Position numbers and translations under genes: made by a program
Shown here: positions 36,530-48,510 of the stretch, in pieces
Layout: every line of letters begins with the position of its first letter
Position numbering within the stretch: position 1 is the first letter of the stretch
NCBI GenBank assembly: GCA_022316685.1
Contig: JAKJHU010000082.1
Span: forward strand, 1,550,001-1,614,000
Direction of reading: 5' to 3'
Length of the DNA: 64,000 nucleotides
Origin: Progne subis subis
Lineage: Eukaryota > Chordata > Aves > Passeriformes > Hirundinidae
Notes under the pieces: generated by a model
What the model saw: only the letters and a program-made list of their open reading frames with translations
What the model was told of the DNA's origin: nothing
Database searches by the model: none

Positions 36530-36740
36530 TGAGCACAGCCCCTGATCAGCTCCCGGCCGCGGCGATGAGACGGGCTCCAACACACGGGCGGTCTGAGGCT
36601 CGGTCCTGAGCCAGGACCGGCGGCGGTGGGTGGCAGAGACACTCCTTTCCTGCCCCGCAGCCTCGCAGGCACCACCCCACTGGGGCAGGGCGTTTCTGCC
36701 CTCGTTTTCCACCCCACTGAGGCAGGGCGCGACCTTCACA
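36530..36740. promoter_or_regulatory. Small CpG-rich patch
   Basis: A local cluster of CpG and GC-rich words (CTCCCGGCCGCGGCGATGAG, CACGGGCGGTCTGAGG, GGACCGGCGGCGGTGGG) stands out from AT-leaning flanks. It could be a minor promoter or an unmethylated regulatory element inside the putative ST6GAL1 intron. No start site, TATA box or exon can be fixed from sequence alone. Confidence 0.3.
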
Positions 36741-38673
36741 CCCGAGAACACCTCACAGATGTGAAGCGCTGGCAGCAGCAAGACGATCTTTAGGTGTGCA
36801 ATTAAGCGCCTGAAACATCACCTGCAAGGTTTGACTTGCCGTCCTCTCCCAGCAGAAAATCTCAGCTCAAAGGCTGCGAAGGAATAGCGGGGGGAAAAGA
36901 GGCATTTCTGCAATACGTCGAGTAAGTGAGGCTTCCAGAGTGTTGTCTGCATGAAGACAGATGGGAAAAATCAAGGCAAATTAATGCCAGAAATTAATTT
37001 GAAAAGTATGAGTTAATATGCATTACTGACCTTGGTACACTCCCACATCTGTAGCCATAGTAAGCTTAAATTTCCTTCATTTCCATTCACTTCCAGCATG
37101 AACTTACCTAATTTTAATTAAGAGGGTCCAGGCTGAAACTTAACACCATTTCTGACATTAAATTTTCTAAGCATTCCTTAATTAACCTTTCTGAATTTTT
37201 CTCCTTAGATTGCAAGCATATGATTATCTGCCTAATTAAACAATTCATCCATGAATATCTAATAAATAGTTGCCCAACTGCACTCCCCTAATAACTAGGC
37301 AAACTTCTTAACCTTAGAACATGTAGCTCATCTGAAAGAAATGGGTGTTTTGCAAAGTGATTTACAAAGTGGTAAGAAATTTCCAAAATTGAGAGTGGAA
37401 GGGGAGAGGGAAGCTATATCACACTTGAAAATTAATTTGACTGCTACCCCAGGTGCAGACTTTAAGGAGTCCACCTCAATTTTTAAAAACACACTTCTAG
37501 CCATATTTAAAATTGCTGAGCCACATCCGCAGAACCAAAAATAATTGCCACTCCACGCCCACACTATGTTATAAAAGAATAAAACAGAAAACACAAGTAA
37601 CAACTGCTCTGAAAATCCGCAGATAAATCTGCAGAAAAATCACATCACATCCACACAGCTCACCCAGCTTTCTGCTCTGTTCAGACCCCTCTGGTAAAGC
37701 AGGCAGCCTGGCGGTGCTCCATGCACACAGAACCACCGCTCAACTCCACGGCTCCATCACCTCTTCATACTATTCAATCCACAGGTAGCTGCTCAGCCCA
37801 TAGGATTCAAGACAGCTGTTCTTTAACATTAAATTAAATCTGGGGAACCTAAAAATGCCAGTGATCCCTCACTTCGTCCCATTAGCAGAGGGTCTGACTG
37901 ACTCATCATACAGGGCATTCCAGCCATTGCTCTTCCTCTCTGACTGGGGACTCCCATATCTCTAAAAATACCCTTTTATGTCACAGGCACAAGCAACGGT
38001 TATTTCTATCAATTCCATTTCTGCCTTTGGGAATACCCCTGCTTCCAACACTAAAACATGTCCTTGAGACTATTTCATCTCTGTTCCCAATTTCTTCACC
38101 CTGAATGCCATCCCTGTCCAACTGAAACCTGCCCCTGCAGCATTCACTGGAGGCAAGTCGTAACACATCCCTTACTGGGAGCTTTCCCTCCACAATGGGC
38201 TCTGCTCAGAAAGGCACATGGCAGCTCCCTAGGCAGCTACAGACTTCACAAAATAAATGTTAACAAGCTCTGGAAGGAATTTGTTAAAACACAACCAGTC
38301 ACTCTTTAATGATCTTCCCAAGAAAGCAACACTCTCACACACGTAAGCATTTGTGAAAAGTGGATTTCAAGATTGCAAGAACAGCTGTTAATAAGAAACA
38401 AGCTTCATATTTACAGACACCATCATCTGGATGAGAACAAAATCCACCCAGCACCTTCTAGACTCTCACAAAATACATCAAGTATTCATCAGATGTGCCT
38501 GTGAAATAGCAGCCCAGAGGAGCCAGAACACAACTTTTCCATCTTTGCTACATTCCTGCTAATGGATCTCACAAAGCCCAACTCCCTGACAATTATTTAC
38601 AGTGAAGCTCTGCCGGAGAAGTACAGATATAAATTTATATAAAAATGTAACCAACCCAAAAAATATAAAGTAA

Positions 38674-39165
38674 CATAGAATCATCACAGAAGGTTTTGGC
38701 TTGGAAGAGACCTTAAAGGTCATCTTGTTCCACTTTTCCAGGCTGCTCCAAGCCCCAGGCCTGGCCCGGGACACTTCTAGGGCTGGGACATCCACAGCTT
38801 CCCTGGGCAATCTGTTCCAAGGCCTCATCTCCCTTGCAGGGAAGAAGTTTTCCTAATACCTCATCTACGCTCAATCTCCGTCAGTTTGAAGCCATTTCTC
38901 CTTGTCCTGTCCCTCTCCACCTTTCCCACAGGCTCCCTTCAGGCACTGCAAGGCCACAATGAGGTCACCCCGACGCCTTCTCTTCTCCAGGCTGAACAAT
39001 CCCAATTCTCTCACCCTTTCCTCACAGGAGAGCTGCTCCATCCCTCTAATAATCCAGGTGGCCTCTTCCAGACTTGCTCCAAGAGGCCAATGTCCTCCCT
39101 GTGCTGGAGACCCCAGACCAAGTGGATGCAGCCCTCCAGGTGGGGTCTCACGAGACCAAGAGGGA
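38674..39165 (-). mobile_element. CR1 LINE, 5'-truncated 3' end
   Basis: About 490 bp that match the reverse complement of the avian CR1 3' region. It begins CATAGAATCATCACAGAAGG at the left (the 3' tail), followed by TTGGAAGAGACCTTAAAGGT, TTCCTAATACCTCATC, TTCTCCTTGTCCTGTCCCTC, CTTCTCTTCTCCAGGCTGAA and, at the right, GGTGGGGTCTCACGAGACC. The element lies on the minus strand, contains no intact ORF2 and is truncated at the right. The clear tail and low decay suggest moderate age. Confidence 0.9.
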
Positions 39166-42100
39166 GATTTTAGACCAACAATTACAATACTATACATCTA
39201 CATTTTTATTTTCTTTAAAATCCCTTGCAAGCACAAAGAATGGCAGGACCACAGTCAGATCACAGGGACAACCAAGAATTAACACAGTGATCATCCATCC
39301 ATCCCTGGACCAAAGTAAAATCTTGAATTTAGAAAGAATTAAACTGCGAGGAAAGGAGATAAAAACAAACACCAACCAAATAAATAAACATTAAACCAAC
39401 TTAGTTAACAAAGTTTCACGCTCAAATTTTCAGTCTTGCTAGGCAATGGAGCTCACAGCATGAAGACATCTTCTCTGAGAAGTTTTTATTAATTTAAGAC
39501 ATAAACTAATTGCTTTGGGGATGCTCTGTGCCTTCAGAAGGGAGCAACTCAGGGAACAGTGTTCTGCTTGCACTTTCCCAAGAATTCTGCCTTACACACA
39601 AATTTAGAACAAAGAAGTCATTACTCTGATGTTGTACATTAAATGTTATTGCAAGGTAAAAAAAAGTCTTTGAGATTAGCAGGGGGAAACCAGGACCACA
39701 GATGTCTTTTAGTCCCCAGGAGATCCATTTTAGAAAGCTGTCATTACTGCACAACTGCCGTGGCATTTTCTTTTGTCATTTCATCCCCGTGAGGGTCATC
39801 ACACTCTCTCCACATGCTTGGGACTCTGCTGGCACACACAGGGTATTTGCAGAAAATCCAACGAACAGAGTCAGGTTGATTGGAATCCCTCTGATTTCCT
39901 AATCAGCAAATGATGTACCACAAAGACAAAAAGGGCAAGCTGCAATGCATATTAAAAATTAATCACTGCTGTCAACTGCGTCAACTTTTATTTTTCTGCA
40001 AAATTTTACAGCTGAAAATCCAAACTACTGCAGCCACTGTAAGCAGAATGGTTGCAATATTTAAGAAGGGAGCATTAGTTTGTTTCCAGTTTCCACCAGC
40101 CCAGGAGCCCCAGGCACAAGCTGGGCTCTGTGTCAAACATGCCTGCCAGTGCCCAGGGATCAGTGCGGGATGTACAGCCAGACAGACTGGCATCCTGTGC
40201 TGGGTGCATTTGGGTTCTCCACTTCCCCAGCAGCACCGAGGCACCAGGAGCAGCTTTGCTCAGCTCATTTTCAGAAGCTGCCAGTTCCCAGAACTAACAC
40301 ACACCAGGAGCACAGAGAAACGTTAGCGCAGTCTGGCACAGAGCTCCCTTCTGCCTGTACAGACAAACCATTCCCAGGAAAAGGAGTCTGGAGCACAGGA
40401 GACAAGGTAGAAAAGCAGAGCCCTCCCTGCACTTCAGCACCCTGCTGTTAGAAGGTGAAATATTACGTGCAATGTTTTCAATCTCGCAAACAGATCTTTT
40501 TATTTTAGCTATTTATAGAAAAAGAAACTGCAAGGTGCTGCAGCTTTCTACACCAACCTCTGTTTGAGAATGGATGTTGTGAGAACTTGTGAGCAACACA
40601 TCACAAGCAAACACTGAAGATCATGGATGACTTAGTGGCAGAGGTCTTAATTTCACAGACACCCCAAGCCAAGCACTCCAGGTAGCTTCCAAGTACTGCA
40701 GAGAGACCAGCAAACCCAAGCTAGGCAGAGGCCCTGCTTGGAACCTGCTGAGACAAAGCAACTACAGGGCAGACCTCCTCAGTTCTGGTTTCACAGAAGA
40801 GCTCCTGGACACCCACAGAACTGACTTATGTTCCATACCCAAGATCTGCAGTGAACATGCTGCTGTACACACGCTCCACCTGAAAGGACCTTTACCATGG
40901 CCCATACCACTGGTACGTGCTGGCAAGCACACGCACCCCAGTACATGCATTTCTCATTGCTTCCCAGCATCCCTCAAACCAAAGAATCTATCCTGCAGAG
41001 CTGGAATCACAATGACAGGTAGAAATGGGCTTAAGTGCCGCCTTAAATCAGCCAAGTCACTGCTTCGCAGACAGGGTTCTGGACTCCCCTTTTTATCACT
41101 GTTCACCTCTGCGCTCTTGGAGTCAGCAGGAAAACTCATCTGCAAGTGGAACAACCAGATGTGCATTCACATTCAGTGCCATCAGTGACCCACAGCAAGG
41201 GATTTTACAAAAGCTTTGGGTTCACAGCTCACCAAAGACTCAGCTGCAGGTAATAAACCTTCATTTTCACCTACAAGCAAGTGGCTCAAACATGTTAGTT
41301 TTTCCAAGATTTTTAATCACAAGTGATTAGAGAATCTGATAATAACAATCCCTGCTAGCTCAACATCTAAGAGCACTTTATACAGAAAGCATCTCATTTC
41401 ATCTTCTAGTTTTTTCATCAGCACAATTATAATTAAAAGAACACTCAAAGGAACCACTTGTATTTCATACTCCATTGACAAGTTACCCAGTCAAGCAGCA
41501 CAGGCTTCAAGCACATCTAAAGCCACCAGGAATGTTCTTCAAACACAAAAATGTCCAGCTGCTGGGCCACCTTAAGTTCAGAAGCAAAGCCTGTCCTTGA
41601 TGAAGCAGTCACAGTGAAAGCTGCAATATGTAGGTCAGCATTTCTAAGAAGGGCTATGGCTAAGACAAAGTATCAGACTGATTCATAATGCTCTCTGATT
41701 GCTAATCCTGTGCAGAATTGTGATTTACATCACTCTTCCAAAATCTGAAGACTATGAAAAAGGTCTTATACTTTGTAAAAGATCATCAAAACAATTCTGT
41801 CAGATCTTTTACAGTGATCTTTATGAGTGTTGAGTAGAGAACAGGAAAACGACGTGATGGCTGTGCATGCCACCGATTCTCTCCTGTGGGAAGGGATGAG
41901 GACCATGACTGCAGCATCATTTCTGCCCTTCCAAAAACTGCCAGTGCAACAGAGAAAGGGTGTGAGGAGAAGCACTGGCAGTCAAAGAACTTGAGTTCAA
42001 TCATGTCCACATCGGTCAGCCTGAGAGCAAAGGGCAACACAACCTGAACCCTTACCATCCCCTGGTTCCTCCAGCCCAGAGCAGGACAGGAGCTGGATGA

Positions 42101-44139
42101 GACTGTGCTGCCAGGCGCTGCGGTTGAGGTTTCTGTTGGGGACACATCTCTTGGCACAGGGCTGCCCTGCAGTGCCCTCCTGTCCTTTGACAGAGCCACA
42201 GGGACATAAACCTCTGAACACAGTGATCCGCTCCTGCAGCAGCCTCTCTTGCACCACTGCCTCAAGGACAGTTAAGATACAGAACATTACTGGCTACATC
42301 TGTTCTGACCTTTGTCACACCACCCCTGCCCACCTCATACTGGCACCTCTAATTCCTCTTATGTATTCCCAGCTCCTGCAGGAGATGACTCTGCCAGCAG
42401 TCACTGCAACACAAGGTTTAAGTACTCACCTATTTTGCCCCTAGAAAACTCTGAACAATGATACATCTGCATTCCCACTCTTTGGTTTTAACCAAGTTAC
42501 AGAGCACACAAACAGCAGCTGCCAGAGCGGGCAGCCTGCTCAAAGTCACATCAAAAAATATTTTTGTGTCCAGGAATTATGTAGATATGATCAGATATTC
42601 TCTTTTCTGAAACCTAACCTCACATTTGCTGCCAGCAGGAGACACTTAATCACCCAGCTGAGCACTGCAGCTCCAGTAATAATGTGGCAGCTCACTAATG
42701 TGCCCATCCCTATTTTCAGGCCACGCACCACTTTTGCCAGAGGCACACATTTCAGCAGAGGACCCCCACAATGCTCCCCACTAAACCCAAAAAACACAGC
42801 TCCTTCCACCATATTTAGCTCACCTAAGAGAAGCAACCATGAAATGAGAGAAGAAAAGCTGTGGATAGATTTATCTGGAGCCAAGCTGCAGCCTCGCACG
42901 GCTGTCCTGTGCCCAACATCAACAGAGCACACACCTTGGCACTACAGAGCTGCTGATCCCTACAGCACCATCACCAAACCAATTCATTTGTGAGCCAGAA
43001 GAAAACGGACGATTTGCCCTGTCTCAGCAGCTGCATCACCTCCAGAGCAGTGGTTTATGCCCAGGGGAGGCAATCAGCTGCCCAGAGCAGACCTGGTGAT
43101 GGGCTGCCTGCCCTCTGAGTTCCCCACATTGGCTCACTCCAACCCCCCAGCCCTCAGCCTCCCACATCAAGAACTGCAGCTAACAGGAAAAGTCTGCCTC
43201 ATTAGACACTCTTGGCCTCTGTCCCAGGGGCCTTTTGGGGAAGATTTTTCCTGCTAATATTCTTCCTCCTGGGAAAGGTTTAGCATCACTCCTATCTATA
43301 TGAGTTCCTCAGGCATTTGGAGCTCCACCTAAACCTTCCCTGACACAGTGACCCAAGGCACTGTGATGAAACACAAGGGATGAGTGTTTGTATTTTGTCC
43401 TTGAAGCCAGGAGTTGATAACATAACATCATTTCCAAGATGCACAACCAAGGTCAGTACAATAATCAGTCTTTGCAGCAAAAGGTGAGGACAGAAAGCTG
43501 TCCCTTTTCCCCTCAGTAACACACCTCATGGACACTTACCCCATTCTGCTGGGGTCTCCTTCCACTGACTCCCCTCTGAGAGCAGGAGGATGATGTAGCC
43601 TTGCAGCACAGCACTCCCATCTATTTAAAGCTATCCTAGCTCAAAAAAAGTATTCCAGGTTAGCTACTACTCTTCAGGCAAGAGTAGTCCTGTGAGTGTG
43701 CCACTAAAGGAAGAATCACACAGAGAGAGTTAGACTCATTCCTCACACATTAATAGGCAGCTCTGGTTTCTCACTCCCTCACAGCCAAGAAAATCTCCTG
43801 CTACATCCAGCTGCTCTGCCATGGCACCTTTCCCCTTGCAGTTATTTCTGTTTTGACACTGTCAGTGATTAGATCCAGTTATAGCAAGCACATATGGAAC
43901 CAGCAGAAAGCAGCAGCAGTTCCCACTCCTTCACCCCCTGCCCCCCGTCCACTACCGTGATTTACCGCGGGCTCATAAATGCAGGCACAGAGATCTGCCC
44001 TGAAAGACCACTACACGGCAGCACAAAAAACACACTACACATTATTTATTCTCTCCGCAGCCTGACCTGCTGTGCGCTAGTAGAAACGAATGCAGCTACT
44101 TCTAAAATTACTCACAGAGTAAATCCCTGGCTACGACTC
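39166..44139. other. Noncoding sequence between CR1 and CpG island
   Basis: No gene, RNA gene or tandem array recognised. Open frames at 39910-40326, 41786-42265 and 42591-42932 are without motifs. Probably ST6GAL1 intron near its promoter, if the island at 44.1 kb is that promoter. Confidence 0.4.
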
Positions 44140-45170
44140 GCGGGTCCCTGCGGGCTGACCCAGGCCAGCAGGGATCTGTCAAATTCCGGCGAGGATGAGC
44201 GCAGAGCGGAGGCAGGGGCCGGGGTCTGTCTCACCCCCCGCCCATCCTCTCTCCCGTCGGTGCCGCCACCGGGCGCGCTCCGCAGCCACCGCGGACTTTA
44301 GCGCTGCCAGCGGGGAGAGCAGCAGGAGCAGGGGGACAGGCAGCCCGGGCAGCGGCCGCCATACACGTGCCGCTCTTAGAGATACTGGCGAGGTTATAAA
44401 CATAAACAAACAAGCAAGTTACGCCGCAGCGAAGCCGGCGCTCGTCCGCCCCACGCCGCCCACCGGAGTCCACTCTCAGGCGGGGGCGCCTCACGCCCGA
44501 GCCGAGACCCCCGAGGGCGGCGGGACCGGGCCGGGCGGGGCACGGCCCTCCCCGTCCTCCCGCGGCACCTGCGACCCCCGCGGCCCCTCAGTCCTCGCCC
44601 AGCGCCGACCCTCGGCGGCTCATTCACCGCTGCCCCGCAGCTCCCCGCTCACCACCGAGCCTCAGTCACTCACCGCCAGCCCGGCCTCGCCGACCCTCGG
44701 CCGGCCCCTCACTCACAGCCGCCGCCCGCCTTTGTTGCTGCCGCGGCCGAGGCATTTAAGGCGCTGAGGCGGTGGGAGGCGGGGGCCGCCGCTCGGGGGA
44801 GGCGCCGCCGCCAGCCCGGCTGCCTCGCCGGGCACGGGGCATCCTCCTCGGCCTCCTCATCCTCCGCCCCTCACGGCACAGCTGCCGGGAGGAGGAGCGG
44901 CTGGCCGGGAGCGCCGGCAGCCGAGCCGCTCCCCAGCACGGCCCGGGGAGCGGTGAGCGACAGCGGGCTGCGGAGCGCAGCCCCAGCCGGGCGGGATCGC
45001 TCGGTGCCGCACACGGCCGGGACAGAGTGCCCCACACCCTGCAGCACCCCCGGAGGGAGCCCCAGCGCCGGCCCTGCCCGCCTGCCTCGGAGAGCTCTGT
45101 GTGGAAAGGCACAAAACCCGATCCCACCGCGTTACGGACACGGGCAGAGCCCCGCGCTGGCACAGCTGCC
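44140..45170. promoter_or_regulatory. CpG island, candidate ST6GAL1 promoter and first exon
   Basis: About 1 kb with very high GC and frequent CpG, including Sp1-type GGGCGGGGC near 44535 and many CGCC words. It is the only strong island in the window and lies about 36 kb upstream of the ST6GAL1 first coding exon, in the expected direction. On the minus strand good splice-donor words occur (GGCG|GTGAGT, intron from 44673; GGCT|GTGAGT, intron from 44716). A TATA-like ATTTAAG/CTTAAAT lies at 44754-44760. On the plus strand GAGCG|GTGAGC near 44952 could serve a divergent transcript. The open frames here, for example 44195-44767, are typical of GC-rich DNA and were not accepted as coding. The island is seen directly; the assignment to ST6GAL1 is inference. 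Confidence 0.6.
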
Positions 45171-47934
45171 ATCTGACTCCATCACTTATGGGCTTGTTTC
45201 GAATACGCAGTGCAATAGTTCATTAGCCAGCTGCGGGCAGCTTCCCCCAGCGCCCGTTTCAGTGCTGCCGGGGGAGAGCCATCCGGGCCATGGCTCCTTC
45301 AGGGCACCCCTGCACCCCCGGGGCAATACAGCGTGGAAGATGGGGCACATGGCTACTGCCTGCCTGCAACTGGCTGCAACTACCTTTGGTCTCTGTCAAA
45401 CAAAAGCACAAGCAGGGATCAGTGCGTGCAATATTTTGCCAAGCTATGTACTAATCAGGGTCCCAGGTAAGGCAACTTGATTATCATGATCATAGAAGCT
45501 CAGACTCTGAGTCCTTGGCCGTGCCAGCCAGAACAAATGCCCTGCTTAAATCAGTGCCAGCCCCCACTGGGGCTGCAGGTACCACTGTGCCTATCTCAGC
45601 TGCTGTGCTTCCAATGCTTAACTGGAAAGAATAATCAAACTGTTTCTGGGGTTCATCTATGTTCTTCCAACTTAAAAGGAGTCAGCATCTGGTGTGGGGT
45701 TATATCCTACAAGTTTGTGTCCAAAATCAGCATCTCACTGTGCTTTACTCCCACCTTGGCTGCAGATGATGTTCCCTCACACAATGTACCTCCCAGCTTT
45801 GCCTGGACGGAGCAAAGTCTTCACAGGGGCTTTCCAACATCAGAGAACGTGAAACACCAGCAAGAATACATAAAGTATTACAAAATAAACCCTATGATAA
45901 TAAATAGCCCACAGAGCTGTTGCAGCATTCAGGTTCACATGCGACCCTGTGCACTGCCCAGGTATTCCCGTGTTACGGCTGGTACCAGCCTGAGCCAGGT
46001 GCGGAGGGAGAGCTGACGGGAGAATTGTGTCCTTCATGTCTCCTGGTGCCTCTCCCCAGCTGCAGAGGGGCTGGATGGGATGTTCCCTGCAGGCAGTTTG
46101 ATGTGCTGCCCAGGAGAATCAGGGAGGCAGAGCCTGCGTGCCTGGGCAAGGTGCAGGACTCGGGTCTTGGGTGGGTTTACACACCCCGTGCCCTTCAGAA
46201 CCCTTGGCTGAGAGCGCTGCTCTTGGAGCATGAGCACTGAAGCTGGAGGTTCACAGCAGGCAGACGCTTTCCTGGACAGACAGAGTGGTTTAGTGTGCTT
46301 CCTGGCCTTTAAAAAGCTGGTTAAGCTTTACATATGTGCTGAACCCGAAGGCAGATGAGTTCCTGTGGCTCTCTTGAGTAGGGACTTAAGTGGGATGGGC
46401 AGCTGGCCAGCCCACACTTACCACTAATTGGGGTATGTTTATGTGGGTGTTTGCTCAGAAAGGTCTTAGCCTGGGCTGAGATTCTGCACTCCGCATCTTC
46501 TCAGTTCTTTTGTACTTAGACCGTGTGGAGGTAGGTACCTGCTGTCAGTGCAAGGAGCTGCACAAAAGCCCCCTGCCCTCCCCTTCAGGGCTTCAGGTCA
46601 GGAACACACAGGGCTTGCTTTCTGCCTCTTCCCTCTACCCACACCCCTCTCGCAGAAGTCCCCTTTTCACCACTCCTTGGCTCCTCAGATTTCCCTTGTG
46701 CTGTGCTGCTTGCAGAAAGAAGCATAATTTAACAATGTCACCTGCCTGGATAGTACAGAAATCCCCAAACCACTGTAACACTTTCCCAACACAGACACAC
46801 ACACAAACTACTCATCCCTCCCTTCTTGCTGTAATGAGGATTCAGACCATGAGGATACCTGAACAGGGACCACCCATGGTGGAGAAAATCCTTCCCCTAC
46901 CTTTGGAAACTCTTAAAAAATCTGCAGATAACTGAAAGCAATGTGCTGGAGCCCAGGAGCCTCTGGGGAGTGAACCTCACCCACTCACCTTGCCATGCCC
47001 CCAGGCAAGCAGCAACAGGAGACCACAGGGGGAGAGAGGAAGAGCATCCAAATTCCAGAGGGTTGTGCTGAGCTGTGCTGGCTTTTTCAGGCTCATGACT
47101 CCTACCTTCCAGCAAACCTTCTTTCTGGAGAACAAAGCTGGCATCAGCATCTTTGTCCAAGTCATTTTTTCCTATGCTGCAAAACTAGCAGTTCAGGGAA
47201 AAGTGCTGGGAGTCATAGTCACCCCTCTCGATTTGTCACTCTAAGAAGATGGGCAGAGTCAGAAGAAGAACAGCATATAAAAGTGGCTTTTGTCCAAGCA
47301 TACTCTTGTCCTGTCCCAGCTACATCCCAGGCCGGTTCAGGGATTCCTGTACCACCTCCAGCACTGGCAGCTGCTGCTGTGTGTCCCAGCACTGCTGATT
47401 TTCTGGGTTATGTGTGTAACTTCCAGTCATGACTGAATCAGTGGGGAAGGGGCACGCTTACCTGTGCAGCGCTAGAAACATCACAGAACAGCACTCAACT
47501 GCCCAGTGAAGTGATTGATATTTATGCTCTGTGCCTGCTAATATTAGAAGTTCAAGAAAAATAGATGATGCTTTTATGGGGCTTTTAAACAGAATCTTCT
47601 TCAAAGACTCCTGTCCTTACCGAGAGGCTGTAATGGGGGTTTTGAGTGGCTTTTACATGAAAAAATATTTTGCCATATCTTCAATATCTTAGCTCTTTGC
47701 GTAAAGCTCTAATAGCTTTATGATAAAAAAGTTTCCATCTCCTCAATTCCCTGACCTGACTGTCCTTGTACTGCTGAGCAGAGCAGTTGCAGAGAAGTCC
47801 CACCACGCTCGGGATGTGCATGAATATCTTCACCCTGTGCAATGGCAGAAACTTTCTCCAGTGATACCAGCTAACAGAAAAATACTGAAATTAATCTTAA
47901 CACCCCACATTGTTTTCCTGGCTGCCAAAACCTG
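45171..47934. other. Noncoding sequence right of the CpG island
   Basis: No gene recognised. A plus-strand donor-like CCAG|GTAAGG at about 45465 could belong to a divergent noncoding RNA from the island, but no acceptor can be assigned. Short CA-type dinucleotide tract near 46790-46806. The frame at 45477-46016 shows no motifs. Confidence 0.35.
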
Positions 47935-48262
47935 CATTCTTGACAGAGGTTTGTCTAACTGGGTCTTAAAAACATCTGTTGATGGAGACATGCCAACCTG
48001 TATCTTTTCCAGTCCTTATTTATCCAGCAGTTGGAAAGTTTCTCAATGTCTTTTCAAAAATATTATTGTTTTTTCCCACTATCCCCAGTGGGAGACTGTG
48101 CCTTACTCTGTGGTAGTCTTTTATACACTTAAGGGCTTAACTCATCTCCCTAGGCCTCCTTCCTCTGGATTAACCAATGCCCATTCATTCCTCCTGCCCT
48201 CACAAGTCATGTTTCCAAGTCTTCCACTCTTCCTTGGTGCCCATCTCTGGTTCTTCCCCAGT
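47935..48262 (-). repeat. Old, decayed CR1-like LINE fragment
   Basis: Text resembling the reverse complement of old avian CR1 copies. It reads GTCTAACTGGGTCTTAAAAA and GTTGATGGAGACATGCCAAC, later CTCCTGCCCTCACAAGTCAT and TTCCAAGTCTTCC, then TGGTGCCCATCTCTGG, in the expected order and spacing. Decay is strong and both ends are approximate. A 228-codon plus-strand frame over this region is antisense to the repeat and is not accepted as a gene. Confidence 0.5.
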
Positions 48263-48460
48263 CAGGCTTTATCTTTTGACATCTGCCATGTCCTGAGCAG
48301 AGGGAAAGGGTTGCACAGTGTGCAAAAGGGCACTTCTGTCTGTATTCTTCATTTCATTTGTTCTTCTCATAGTGGAAGTGTTATTAGAGGCTCATGTTCA
48401 GCCTGACCAAGGAGTTTTTGGTAAGATCAGTGCCCTCCAGCCCCTGGCCAGGCTCCCCAG

Positions 48461-48510
48461 GCAGCAGCAGTGGCAGCAGCGGCAGCGGCAGCAGCAGCAG
48501 CAGCAGCAGC
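48461..48510 (+). repeat. CAG/GGC triplet tract
   Basis: A 50-bp run of mostly CAG units interrupted by TGG and CGG/GGC (GCAGCAGCAGTGGCAGCAGC, then seven consecutive CAG at the end). In the plus frame it would encode a Gln-rich tract, but the surrounding frame has no recognisable gene. Pure enough to be length-polymorphic. Confidence 0.85.

Larger units (their letters stand above)
27430..38673. other. Noncoding sequence, probable ST6GAL1 5' intron
   Basis: No gene recognised. Contents seen: an A-rich simple repeat at 31753-31791 and a CpG-richer patch at about 36530-36740. The open frames, for example 31986-32351 and 27798-28175, have no motifs and lack splice-supported continuation. No CR1 tail or LTR was recognised before 38674. 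Confidence 0.45.

Noticed and set aside
44195..44767. 190-codon plus-strand frame and several opposite frames at 44.2-45.2 kb
   Set aside because: Low stop frequency is expected in a CpG island. Composition is Arg/Pro/Ala/Gly-rich in every frame and no domain is recognisable.
47720..48406. 228-codon plus-strand frame
   Set aside because: It runs antisense over a decayed CR1-like fragment and shows no protein family motif.
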